A stretch of 64,000 nucleotides of DNA from Pseudooceanicola marinus (GTDB taxonomy: Bacteria; Pseudomonadota; Alphaproteobacteria; Rhodobacterales; Rhodobacteraceae): positions 248,001 to 312,000 of the forward strand of contig NZ_JAIVMC010000003.1 in assembly GCF_020177265.1 (NCBI RefSeq), read 5' to 3'. Positions 37,138 to 45,756 of this stretch are shown piece by piece; within the stretch, counting starts at the first letter, position 1; every line of letters starts with the position of its first letter. Position numbers and translations under genes: made by a program. The notes below the pieces were generated by a model that saw nothing but the letters and a program-made list of their open reading frames with translations, searched no databases and was not told where the DNA came from.

Positions 37138-38991
37138 ATGACACTGAACCTCAGCGTTCCCGGCATGGGAGAAGAGTTGAAGCCGCGTATCACCGTTTTC
37201 GGTGTGGGCGGGGCCGGCGGTAATGCCGTCAACAACATGATCGAGAAGGAGCTGGAAGGTGTCGACTTCGTCGTCGCGAACACCGACGCCCAGGCCCTTC
37301 AGCAAAGCCAGGCTCAGGCCCGCGTCCAGCTGGGCGTGAAGGTCACCGAGGGTCTCGGCGCCGGCGCAAAGCCCACCGTTGGTGCGGCCGCTGCCGAAGA
37401 AAGCATCGAACAGATCGTTGACTACCTTGCCGGCGCGCACATGTGCTTCATCACGGCCGGGATGGGCGGCGGCACCGGCACGGGCGCAGCCCCGATCATC
37501 GCGCAGGCCGCGCGGGAACTCGGCGTGCTGACCGTGGGCGTCGTCACCAAGCCCTTCCAGTTCGAGGGCGTGAAGCGGATGCGCCAGGCCGAAGAGGGCG
37601 TCGAAGCCCTTCAGAAGGTCGTGGACACGCTGATCATCATCCCGAACCAGAACCTGTTCCGCCTGGCGAACGAGAAGACGACCTTCACCGAGGCCTTCTC
37701 GCTGGCCGATGACGTGCTCTACCAGGGCGTCAAGGGCGTGACCGACCTGATGGTTCGTCCGGGCCTGATCAACCTCGACTTCGCCGACGTCCGCGCCGTG
37801 ATGGACGAGATGGGCAAGGCGATGATGGGCACCGGCGAGGCCGATGGCGAAACCCGTGCCCTGCAGGCCGCGGAGAAGGCGATCGCCAACCCGCTGCTGG
37901 ACGAGATCAGCCTGAAAGGCGCGCGTGGCGTGCTGATCAACATCACCGGCGGTCACGATCTGACCCTGTTCGAGCTGGACGAAGCCGCGAACCGCATCCG
38001 CGAGGAAGTGGACCCGGACGCCAACATCATCGTCGGTTCGACCCTGGACGAGTCGATGGAAGGTGCGATGCGCGTCTCCGTCGTCGCAACCGGCATCGAT
38101 GCCACCGACGTGCACCAGGATATCCCGGTGCCCCGTCGTCGCATGGCCGAGCCGCTGAAGCAGGCCGTGCAGATGGAAGAACCCGCCGCCGAGCCCGAGC
38201 CGCAGCCCGCCCCCATGGCGCGCCAGCCCGAGCCGCAGCAGGGCTACCAGCAGCCGGCAGCCCAGCATGTCGAGGACGACTACGACAATGCGCCGGGTCT
38301 CTTCGATGACCTGGAAGGGCAGGGCGCCCAGGACGACGAGATGGACTACCGCCCCGTCGACGATGGCCACCGTGGTTACGAGCCGCAGCAGCCCGAGGCC
38401 TACGAGGCCCGCCCCGCACAGCGCACCGGTTACGCGCCGCAGTCGCAGGACGACCTGCCGCCGCCCGCCTATCAGCCGCGCCGTCCCGAGGCCGCGCCGA
38501 TGGCCCATGCCGTCGACGACCACCAGGCCCAGCGGGAACAATACGTCGCGCCACAGCCGCGTCGCGCCGGTCAGCCCTCGCCCGAGACGATGGCCCGCCT
38601 GCAGGCGGCTGTGTCCAAGGCGCCGCGCGCCGAAGGCGCCCGTCCCGTGCAGCAGCAGCCGCAGGCCCAACCGCAGCAGCCCGCGCCCCGCGCCGTGCCG
38701 CAGCAGCAGGCCCCGCGCGAAGTGCCGCAGCAGAAGCGGGCCGAGTTCGGTGAACCGGCTGGCGGTGAACGCTCTCGCTCGCGCATCAACTCGCTGATCA
38801 ACCGCATGACCGGCCATGGTGAAAGCGGTGGCAGCCAGGCGCCGCAGCAGCGCAGCCAGCCCGCCGTTCAGGCGCAGCCCCGGGTCGAACCCAAGGCCGC
38901 GCCGGCGCCGCGCCGTGCGCCGGAGCAAGAGGCTGATCCCGACCAGGAACGGATCGAGATTCCCGCCTTCCTGCGCCGTCAGGCCAACTGA
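37138..38991 (+). CDS. ftsZ: Cell division GTPase FtsZ
   Basis: Tubulin-like GTPase of the division ring. The 617-residue protein has [17 protein letters not shown], the tubulin signature [12 protein letters not shown] near residue 105 and the T7 loop [11 protein letters not shown]. After about residue 325 comes a roughly 270-residue Gln/Pro/Ala-rich disordered linker, then the conserved C-terminal peptide ([12 protein letters not shown]) that binds FtsA. ATG 37138 gives the standard N-terminus; codons upstream lie in the ftsA-ftsZ gap. It is longer than the 380-500 residues of many homologues because of the linker. Confidence 0.96.
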   Translation: MTLNLSVPGMGEELKPRITVFGVGGAGGNAVNNMIEKELEGVDFVVANTDAQALQQSQAQARVQLGVKVTEGLGAGAKPTVGAAAAEESIEQIVDYLAGAHMCFITAGMGGGTGTGAAPIIAQAARELGVLTVGVVTKPFQFEGVKRMRQAEEGVEALQKVVDTLIIIPNQNLFRLANEKTTFTEAFSLADDVLYQGVKGVTDLMVRPGLINLDFADVRAVMDEMGKAMMGTGEADGETRALQAAEKAIANPLLDEISLKGARGVLINITGGHDLTLFELDEAANRIREEVDPDANIIVGSTLDESMEGAMRVSVVATGIDATDVHQDIPVPRRRMAEPLKQAVQMEEPAAEPEPQPAPMARQPEPQQGYQQPAAQHVEDDYDNAPGLFDDLEGQGAQDDEMDYRPVDDGHRGYEPQQPEAYEARPAQRTGYAPQSQDDLPPPAYQPRRPEAAPMAHAVDDHQAQREQYVAPQPRRAGQPSPETMARLQAAVSKAPRAEGARPVQQQPQAQPQQPAPRAVPQQQAPREVPQQKRAEFGEPAGGERSRSRINSLINRMTGHGESGGSQAPQQRSQPAVQAQPRVEPKAAPAPRRAPEQEADPDQERIEIPAFLRRQAN

Positions 38992-39048
38992 TCACGCTGG
39001 CGGCTGGCGGGGCTCCGCCTCTCCGCCGTGCCGCGATGTGACAGACTG

Positions 39049-39080
39049 AAAAGCCGCCTTCGGGCGGCTTTTTTCTTTTC
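39049..39080 (+). terminator. Intrinsic terminator after ftsZ
   Basis: AAAAGCCGCC, loop TTCG, GGCGGCTTTT, then more T residues. It closes the dcw transcript. Confidence 0.9.
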
Positions 39081-39184
39081 TATCAAGGGATTGGCCGCGC
39101 GTTTCGGCTGGCCCGCGAAATGTTGCAGGCGATGTTTCAAACCGTTGCAAAGAGTGAGTTGAGGCTTTTATCCCCAGCCCTTAC

Positions 39185-39200
39185 CTAATCAGCAGTTAAC
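39185..39200 (+). promoter_or_regulatory. CtrA-box-like site upstream of lpxC
   Basis: CTAA, seven bases, then TTAAC: one mismatch from the TTAA-N7-TTAAC site of the alphaproteobacterial cell-cycle regulator CtrA. It ends 30 bases before the lpxC start. A DnaA-box-like TTATCCCCA lies at 39168. Both are single matches by eye and may be chance. Confidence 0.35.
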
Positions 39201-39230
39201 GGCCGGGACAGGTCGTATCGGATATTTGGG

Positions 39231-40160
39231 GTGAGCAACGTGCAACAGACGATCAAAGCACCGGTCAGCTTCAGCGGTCAGGGCCTGCACTCGGGCGCGC
39301 CCGCCACGCTGACCATTCGCCCGGCGAAAGCCGGCTACGGGATCTGGTTCCGTCGCTCCGACATGTCCGAGGAAGAGGGGATGATCCCCGCCCGCTGGAA
39401 CGCTGTGGAGCGCACGGCGCTCTGCACGCGGCTGATCAATGCCACCGGCGCCACCGTCTCCACGGTGGAACACGTCATGGCGGCGCTGGCGGGCTGCGGC
39501 ATCTCCAATGCCCTGGTCGAGATCGACGGGCCCGAGGTGCCGATCCTGGACGGCTCCGCCGCCCCCTTCGTTCGCGGCATCCTGTGGCGTGGCCTGCTGA
39601 CGCAATCCGCGCCCCTGCGTGCCATCGAGGTGCTGCGCCCGGTCGAGGTGCAGAATAGCCCGGCGATCGCCCGCCTGCTGCCCGCCGATCAGCTGGAGAT
39701 TTCCTTCCACATCGATTTCCCCGATGCCGCCATCGGCGTACAGAACCGGGAGCTGGTGGTGAAGAACGGCGCCTTCGTGCGCGAGCTGTCCGACAGCCGC
39801 ACCTTCTGCCGCCAGTCCGACGTCGAGACGATGCAGGCCAACGGCCTGGCCCTCGGCGGGACGCTGGACAATGCGGTGGTCGTGGACGGCGAGGCGATCC
39901 TGTCGCCCTCCGGCCTGCGCCACACGGATGAACCTGTGCGCCACAAGATGCTGGACGCCCTGGGCGACCTGGCCCTGGCCGGCGCCCCGATCCTGGGCCG
40001 CTACGAAGGCATCCGGGCAGGGCACGCGCTGACCAATACCCTGCTGCGGGCGCTCTTTGCCGATCGGCGCAACTACCGCATCCGCTCCTGCACGCCCGAG
40101 GTGGCCGCGCGGCTGCCCGGCGTCGGCGTCAGCCCCGCCGAGATCCCGGCGGTGGCCTGA
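39231..40160 (+). CDS. lpxC: UDP-3-O-acyl-GlcNAc deacetylase LpxC
   Basis: Zinc hydrolase, the committed step of lipid A synthesis. The 309-residue protein has SFSGQGLHSGAPATLTIRPA, TVEHVMAALAGCGI (zinc-ligand His), the second zinc motif RHKMLDALGDLALAG and the catalytic His in RAGHALTNTLLRAL. The start is GTG 39231; GTG 39240 is possible. It has its own upstream gap after the ftsZ terminator, so it probably has its own promoter. Confidence 0.94.
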   Translation: MSNVQQTIKAPVSFSGQGLHSGAPATLTIRPAKAGYGIWFRRSDMSEEEGMIPARWNAVERTALCTRLINATGATVSTVEHVMAALAGCGISNALVEIDGPEVPILDGSAAPFVRGILWRGLLTQSAPLRAIEVLRPVEVQNSPAIARLLPADQLEISFHIDFPDAAIGVQNRELVVKNGAFVRELSDSRTFCRQSDVETMQANGLALGGTLDNAVVVDGEAILSPSGLRHTDEPVRHKMLDALGDLALAGAPILGRYEGIRAGHALTNTLLRALFADRRNYRIRSCTPEVAARLPGVGVSPAEIPAVA

Positions 40161-40236
40161 TCCGGCCAGCCGAGCGCCGGTGTCACCGTGCCGCAGTCCC
40201 TTGATTTCCTGTCCTTCCGGTCCGTCATGGCCGGCT

Positions 40237-40263
40237 GACGTCCTTCCGTTTCGGGAGGACGTC
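40237..40263. terminator. Strong hairpin between lpxC and bamD
   Basis: GACGTCCTTCC and GGGAGGACGTC form an 11-bp stem (one wobble) around a 5-base loop. There is no T-run, so this may be a terminator of a different kind or an mRNA stabiliser rather than a classical intrinsic terminator. Confidence 0.4.
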
Positions 40264-40403
40264 GCACATTTGCGGCGCGTCATCGGGCTTTGCCCGCTTG
40301 CCGGGCGTAAAGGCGTTTTGCACCGGAATTTTCTGTGCTAGGACCGATCTGCGGCCCCCGTGCGAGGGGCCCATCGAAGATGACGCTGAAGGGGTTTGCA
40401 GGC

Positions 40404-41252
40404 ATGAGCGGCGGCGGTTTCCGAACAAAGCTGGCAGGAGGCGTTCTGCTGATGGGTCTTCTGGCATCCTGCGGGTCTGGCCCCGGGGTCCAGGACCGCA
40501 GGGTCCCGATGGAATCCTACACGGCCGAGCAGATCTTCGAACGTGGCGAATACGAGGTCGAGGAAGGCGCCTACGAGGATGGGGCCGAGTACTTCTCCGA
40601 GATCGAGCGTCTCTATCCCTATTCCGAATGGGCGCAGCGGGCGCTCATCATGCAGGCCTTTGCCCAGCATTCGGCCCGCAACTACGACGAAAGCCGCGCT
40701 GCGGCGCAGCGCTACGTCGACTTCTACCCGCAATCCGAAGATGCGCCCTATGCGCAGTACCTGCTGGCGCTGAGCTACTACGACCAGATCGACGAAGTGG
40801 GCCGCGACCAGGGCCTGACCTTCCAGGCCCTCCAAGCCCTGCGCCAGGTCATCGAACGCTATCCCGACAGCGAATACGCCAAGTCGGCCATCCTGAAATT
40901 CGAGCTGGCTTTCGACCACCTCGCCGCCAAGGAGATGGAGGTCGGGCGCTACTACCTGAAGCGCGACCATTTCGCCGCCGCGATCAACCGTTTCCGCGTC
41001 GTGGTGGAAGAGTTCGAGACCACCTCGCACACGCCCGAGGCGCTCTATCGCCTGGTCGAATCCTACCTGTCGCTGGGCCTCACCGACGAGGCGCAGACGG
41101 CCGGCGCGATCCTGGGCTACAACTTCCGCTCGACCGAATGGTACGAGGATGCCTACGACCTGCTGACCAAGCAGGGGCTGGAGGCGAAATCGCGCGGTGA
41201 CAACTGGCTGGTGCGGATCTACCGCCAGACGGTGAAGGGCGACTGGATCTGA
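40404..41252 (+). CDS. bamD: Outer membrane assembly lipoprotein BamD
   Basis: Essential lipoprotein of the BAM complex that inserts beta-barrel proteins. The 282-residue protein has a lipoprotein signal peptide with lipobox LLASC (about residue 21), then TPR-like repeats: FERGEYEVEEGAYEDGAEYF, FYPQSEDAPYAQYLLALSYY and RYPDSEYAKSAI. ATG 40404 has AAGGGG upstream; ATG 40380 would add eight residues. Confidence 0.92.
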   Translation: MSGGGFRTKLAGGVLLMGLLASCGSGPGVQDRRVPMESYTAEQIFERGEYEVEEGAYEDGAEYFSEIERLYPYSEWAQRALIMQAFAQHSARNYDESRAAAQRYVDFYPQSEDAPYAQYLLALSYYDQIDEVGRDQGLTFQALQALRQVIERYPDSEYAKSAILKFELAFDHLAAKEMEVGRYYLKRDHFAAAINRFRVVVEEFETTSHTPEALYRLVESYLSLGLTDEAQTAGAILGYNFRSTEWYEDAYDLLTKQGLEAKSRGDNWLVRIYRQTVKGDWI

Positions 41253-41342
41253 TGCAGAGCCCGGCGCCTGTCCGCTATTGCCCGGCCCCCTTCGGCGCAG
41301 ATCGCCGCGGGGGCGCCGCCGCGCCGCGCTGAGGTCCCCGCG

Positions 41343-42995
41343 ATGCTGCGTGGCCTCGACATTCGCGACATGCTGATCATCGACCGGCTGGAGCTCGACT
41401 TCCAGCCGGGTCTGAACGTGCTGACCGGTGAAACCGGGGCGGGCAAATCCATCCTGCTCGATTCGCTTGGCTTCGTGCTGGGCTGGCGCGGGCGTGCCGA
41501 TCTGGTGCGCGGCGGTGCCGAGCAGGGGGAGGTGACCGCCTGGTTCGAGCTGCCGGAGGATCACCCGGCCCAGGCGGTTCTGGAAGAGGCGGGGCTGCCG
41601 GCGGGCGAGGAACTGGTCCTGCGCCGCATCAACACCCGTGATGGTCGCAAGACCGCCTGGATCAACGACCGCCGCGCGTCGGGTCAGGTCCTGCGTGCCC
41701 TCTCCGAAACCCTGGTGGAGCTGCATGGCCAGCACGATGACCGCGGGTTGCTCAACCCGAGAGGTCACCGCGCGATCCTCGACGAATTTGCCGGCACCGC
41801 ACCGCTGCGCGCCGAGCTGCGGGAGGCCTGGCGCTCCCGGTCCTCTGCCCAGAAGAAGCTGGATGCGGCCCGCGCAGCCCTGGCCGCTGCCGCCGCCGAG
41901 GAAGAGTTCCTGCGCCATGCCGTGGCCGAACTGGACCAGCTGTCCCCCGAGCAGGGCGAGGAGGCCGATCTGGACGCCCGCCGCCGCCTGATGCAGAGCG
42001 CCGAGAAGTTGCGGGCCGACGTGGCCCGGGCCCATCAGGCCCTGGGCAATGACGGCGCCGAGGGGCCGATGAACGATGCGCTGCGCTGGCTGGAAGGCGC
42101 TGCTGACGGGGTCGAGGGCCGGCTGGATGAACCGCTGGCCGCGCTGACCCGCGCCCTGGCGGAGCTGGACGAGGCCGCCGATGGTGTCGTGCGCTGCCTG
42201 GAGGCGCTGGATTTCGATCCGCTGGAGCTGGAGACGACCGAGGAACGGCTCTTTGCCATCCGGGCCCTGGCGCGCAAGCATGACGTCGCCCCCGATGAGC
42301 TGGCCACCCTGGCCGAGGATCTGCGCAGCCGTCTCGATGCCATCGACAACGGCGCGGGTGAGATCGCCTCGTTGGAAACCGCGCTGCGCCAGGCTGATGA
42401 AACCTATGCCGCCCTGGCGGAGAGGCTGACCACCGCCCGGACCGAGGCCGCGGCCCGCCTGGATGCCGCCGTCGAGGCGGAGCTGGCTCCGCTGAAGATG
42501 GAGCGCGCGCGTTTCGTCACGCAGATCGAAGCCGCCGAGCCCGGTCCCGATGGCCGCGACGAGGTGTCCTTCACCGTGGCGACCAACCCCGGTGCTCCCT
42601 CCGGCCCGCTGGCCAAGATCGCCTCGGGCGGGGAGCTGTCGCGCTTTCTGCTGGCGCTGAAGGTCTGCCTGGCAGGCGACGACACGCAGATCACCATGAT
42701 CTTTGACGAGATCGACCGCGGCGTCGGCGGCGCCACCGCCGATGCGGTTGGCCGCCGCCTGGCGCGGCTGGCCGAGGGCGGTCAGGTCCTGGTCGTCACC
42801 CATTCGCCGCAGGTCGCGGCGCGGGCCTCGCATCACTGGCAGGTGGCCAAACGGGTGGAGGGTGACGCGACCCTGTCGACCGTCCTGTCGCTGACGCCCG
42901 AAGCGCGGGTGGATGAGCTGGCGAGGATGATTTCCGGCGATGCGGTGACCGAAGAGGCCCGGGCGGCGGCGCGGAAGCTGATCGCCACCGACTGA
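41343..42995 (+). CDS. recN: DNA repair ATPase RecN
   Basis: SMC-like ATPase for double-strand break repair. The 550-residue protein has N-terminal LRGLDIRDMLIIDRLELDF, Walker A TGETGAGKSILLDSL near residue 30, ELHGQHDDRGLL, a long central coiled coil, the ABC signature ASGGELSRFLLALK and Walker B MIFDEIDRGVGG. It follows bamD by 90 bases, the order seen in many alphaproteobacteria. Confidence 0.95.
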   Translation: MLRGLDIRDMLIIDRLELDFQPGLNVLTGETGAGKSILLDSLGFVLGWRGRADLVRGGAEQGEVTAWFELPEDHPAQAVLEEAGLPAGEELVLRRINTRDGRKTAWINDRRASGQVLRALSETLVELHGQHDDRGLLNPRGHRAILDEFAGTAPLRAELREAWRSRSSAQKKLDAARAALAAAAAEEEFLRHAVAELDQLSPEQGEEADLDARRRLMQSAEKLRADVARAHQALGNDGAEGPMNDALRWLEGAADGVEGRLDEPLAALTRALAELDEAADGVVRCLEALDFDPLELETTEERLFAIRALARKHDVAPDELATLAEDLRSRLDAIDNGAGEIASLETALRQADETYAALAERLTTARTEAAARLDAAVEAELAPLKMERARFVTQIEAAEPGPDGRDEVSFTVATNPGAPSGPLAKIASGGELSRFLLALKVCLAGDDTQITMIFDEIDRGVGGATADAVGRRLARLAEGGQVLVVTHSPQVAARASHHWQVAKRVEGDATLSTVLSLTPEARVDELARMISGDAVTEEARAAARKLIATD

Positions 42996-43143
42996 TCCGC
43001 GCCTTTGCCCGGGCTGGGGTCATGCCTCCGGGCGCAGAGCCGCGGGAAGGTCCGTGCCGCGCGCGGGGCACGCGACACGGGGGAATACCGACACCACAGC
43101 ATACTCGTCACCCCGCTCAGAGTTGCAGCTTCGTCCCAGAAGG

Positions 43144-45384
43144 TCATACCCCAACTGGGGGAAGGCCCCCTGAAAAGGGGGGCGTCAGCCGTCGGGGGGG
43201 GGACCGGGCATGGGACGCCGCCACGGCCAGCAGCGCCGGCATTTGTTGCAGGTGCAGAAGCTCTCCTGCCTCGTCAAACCGCTGCATCGCGACCCAGGGG
43301 AACTCTGCCTCCAGCGCCGCCTGCTGGGCGGGCCCGGTGCGCAGGTTTTGGCGGCCGAAGAGCATATGCACCGGCATCTGCCCGGCCAGCGCCTGCAAAT
43401 CGGCGCGGTAGTCGTGCCGGACCTGGGCGATGACCTCCTCCTGAACCGCGGGCATCAGGGCGCCCGACGGATCCAGAAGGATCTCCCGGCTCGAGGCGTG
43501 CTGGCACTGGAAATCCAGGTCCTGCACGGTCGCCCGGTCAGCCTGCGAGCCGGCAAAGAGCTTGCTGTGGAAACCCGCGGACCCGAGGCGCCGGGCCATC
43601 GCGGCAGACAGGGTGAGGAGGTGGGGAAACAGCTCCGGCAGATCGTGGGCGGCGCCCAGCAGCATCCGGTGCCAGCGGCCCATCTCGTCCAGTGCGGCAG
43701 GGGTCAGGGCCGGCGGCGGTGGCGAGACGGCGATCAGCGCAGAGATCCGCCCCGGATCCCGCCGCGCCAGGGCACAGGCCAGGCCCATGTCGTCGGACAG
43801 GGACAGCAGCGGCAGGCGCGTGATCTTTAGCTGGTCCAGCAGCGCGCGCAGGTCGGCACAATGCGTCTCCAGCCGATCCGCCCCTGCGGGCAGGGGATCG
43901 GAGCCGCCAAAGCCCGCGCGCAGGGGGACCAGCAGCCGCAGGCCGGCACGTGCTGCGGCGGCTTCGTGCCGGGCGGGCAGGCGACAGACGCCCTGCGCGC
44001 CATGCAGCCAAAGCACCGGGCGCCCCTCGGGCGCGCCGAGATCGAGATAGCTCAGCCGCCGGCGATCCGGCAGGCACAGGCGGGCGAAGGGACGCGGGGC
44101 CAGCAGGCCGCCGCCATGACTGAACTGCACCATTCCGCCGCTGCGGGGACGATCTTGCCCGGATCGCCCGGTCGGAGCGTGCGGGGCCTCCGTCCGCGCC
44201 AGCGGGTCCGCCTGGCAGGTGGCGCCTGCCTGGGCGGCGCTGGCCACCGGCGCGGCGAGGGCGCGCGGGACGCTTGCCAGCTGCCCGGCGGACGCCGTCG
44301 CCGCAGCGACGCGGCGCGCCTGAACGGCCAGCGCATGGGCCGCGGAAGGCTCCGCTGGCGTCGGCGCGACCCAGTGGTCCGGGGCCGAGGTCGGGGGCGG
44401 GGCGGCGTCGACCGCCGGCAGCGGGTCAAATGACAGGACCAGCCGCAGCAGTTCCGCCTGGCTGCGAGTTTCCGTCTTCGCCAGCAGCGCCTTGATCTGT
44501 GCCCGGACCGTCTCGACCGAGCGGCCCCGCGCGTGGGCGATTTCGCGCAGGGGGCGGGCCTCCGACAGGGCGCGGAGGATTTCGGTCTCGGCCCGGGTCA
44601 GGCCGAAGGCCCGGCGCAGCAGCGTACCCAGGCCACGTGGCCAGTGCAGCAAGGTCGTGACGACCAGCGCGAAGGGCGGTTGGTCAGGCGGCCTATGCAG
44701 GGCCAGCTGCGCGATCACCAACCGGCCGCTCGGGGCGAGGCGCAGACGCAGGATCTCCCCGGTGTCGGCGGCAGCGTCGGAGGCTGCCGCCCTGGGCCCT
44801 GCCCCCCGGCTTTCGCTGTCCTGTGCCTCCGGCGTGTCGTGCGCGGGGGCAAGCAACTGCCGCAACCGGTCTTCGAGCGGGGCCAGGTGGGAGGGCTCCA
44901 GCGGCAGCTGTGACAGGGTATCGCCCGTCTGAACCCCCAGCAGGGCGGTCGCCGGCGCATTGACCGCCCGGAGCGAGAGATCGGGCCCGACGGTGAACCC
45001 CGCGCGGCGTGGCAGCTGGCGCAGCAGCATCTCTTCGGCCGGCAGGGCAGGCGCCGCCGGGCTTTGGCCGAGCAGAGCGCGCACGCGGCGGAAATGCGGG
45101 AGGAAGCTGGCGGTCAGCTGCACCGCATCGGGACGACGGGGGGCGACCTCCTCCGGCGGGACAGCCGTCGCAGCGTCCCGGGGCGGCGCCGTGCGCAGGG
45201 GGCGCGTCAGCTGTTCCCAATCGGTCAGGAAGTCCTCCAGCCGGCGCGGGTCCAGGGCGATATCGTAAAGCTGCCCGATCACGCGGTCCCGCAGTGGGAT
45301 TGCACCGTCGGACGGGGCCGGGTCGGCGGCGGTGCCGTCTCCGGTCTCTTCCTGCGCCGTGCCGGGCGCGGGACAGTTCTCCAT
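43144..45384 (-). CDS. LuxR-type HTH / alpha-beta-hydrolase fusion protein
   Basis: A 746-residue fusion. The N-terminal region (about 120-245) looks PAS-like. Residues 258-318 form a LuxR-type helix-turn-helix (FGLTRAETEILRALSEARP, REIAHARGRSVETVRAQIKA). A Pro/Ala-rich linker of about 100 residues follows, then an alpha/beta hydrolase (about 423-735) with VLWLHGAQGV as oxyanion strand. The nucleophile elbow reads SDDMG (530-534), which would put Asp532 rather than Ser in the nucleophile position; a His remains near the end (ELLHLQQMP). ATG 45384 has a weak AAGAGAG upstream. A run of nine C residues lies near the 3' end. Ligand and targets are unknown. Confidence 0.8.
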   Translation of the reverse strand: MENCPAPGTAQEETGDGTAADPAPSDGAIPLRDRVIGQLYDIALDPRRLEDFLTDWEQLTRPLRTAPPRDAATAVPPEEVAPRRPDAVQLTASFLPHFRRVRALLGQSPAAPALPAEEMLLRQLPRRAGFTVGPDLSLRAVNAPATALLGVQTGDTLSQLPLEPSHLAPLEDRLRQLLAPAHDTPEAQDSESRGAGPRAAASDAAADTGEILRLRLAPSGRLVIAQLALHRPPDQPPFALVVTTLLHWPRGLGTLLRRAFGLTRAETEILRALSEARPLREIAHARGRSVETVRAQIKALLAKTETRSQAELLRLVLSFDPLPAVDAAPPPTSAPDHWVAPTPAEPSAAHALAVQARRVAAATASAGQLASVPRALAAPVASAAQAGATCQADPLARTEAPHAPTGRSGQDRPRSGGMVQFSHGGGLLAPRPFARLCLPDRRRLSYLDLGAPEGRPVLWLHGAQGVCRLPARHEAAAARAGLRLLVPLRAGFGGSDPLPAGADRLETHCADLRALLDQLKITRLPLLSLSDDMGLACALARRDPGRISALIAVSPPPPALTPAALDEMGRWHRMLLGAAHDLPELFPHLLTLSAAMARRLGSAGFHSKLFAGSQADRATVQDLDFQCQHASSREILLDPSGALMPAVQEEVIAQVRHDYRADLQALAGQMPVHMLFGRQNLRTGPAQQAALEAEFPWVAMQRFDEAGELLHLQQMPALLAVAASHARSPPRRLTPPFSGGLPPVGV

Positions 45385-45756
45385 CTCTCTTCGTCTCCCC
45401 AAGATGCCCCCCGGGGTGGGCCGACGCCAGCCGGATCCCGCCCCGTGCCCCGACCGTTGTCCCGACGGTCGACGCGATGGCGCAGCGGTTCCCGGCTTCC
45501 CACGGCCGCGCTGCGTGTCGGCCATCAGACCGGAGGCGCAGCCCACGATCAAGCTGGCCCAAGGTCGTATGCGCGGCCATTCCCCGTTAACCGTGGGCCG
45601 GGCGACCCGCATGGGGCACACCAAGCCCCGCCGCCCCTTTTACGTTTCAGGCCTTTGTCCTAGAAGGGAAAGGTGGTGACCGCCGCGTCGCGCCTCGGCG
45701 ACAGGGCGCGCGGAGGCGGGCAGGCCGGGTGCGACAAGGCAGGGGTGTGACATCGG
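45385..45756. other. Divergent intergenic region before clcA
   Basis: 372 bases with no convincing gene. It should hold the promoters of the HTH/hydrolase gene (minus) and of clcA (plus). A lone CtrA-type half-site, GTTAACC, lies near 45587. No repeat or terminator was recognised. Confidence 0.5.
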
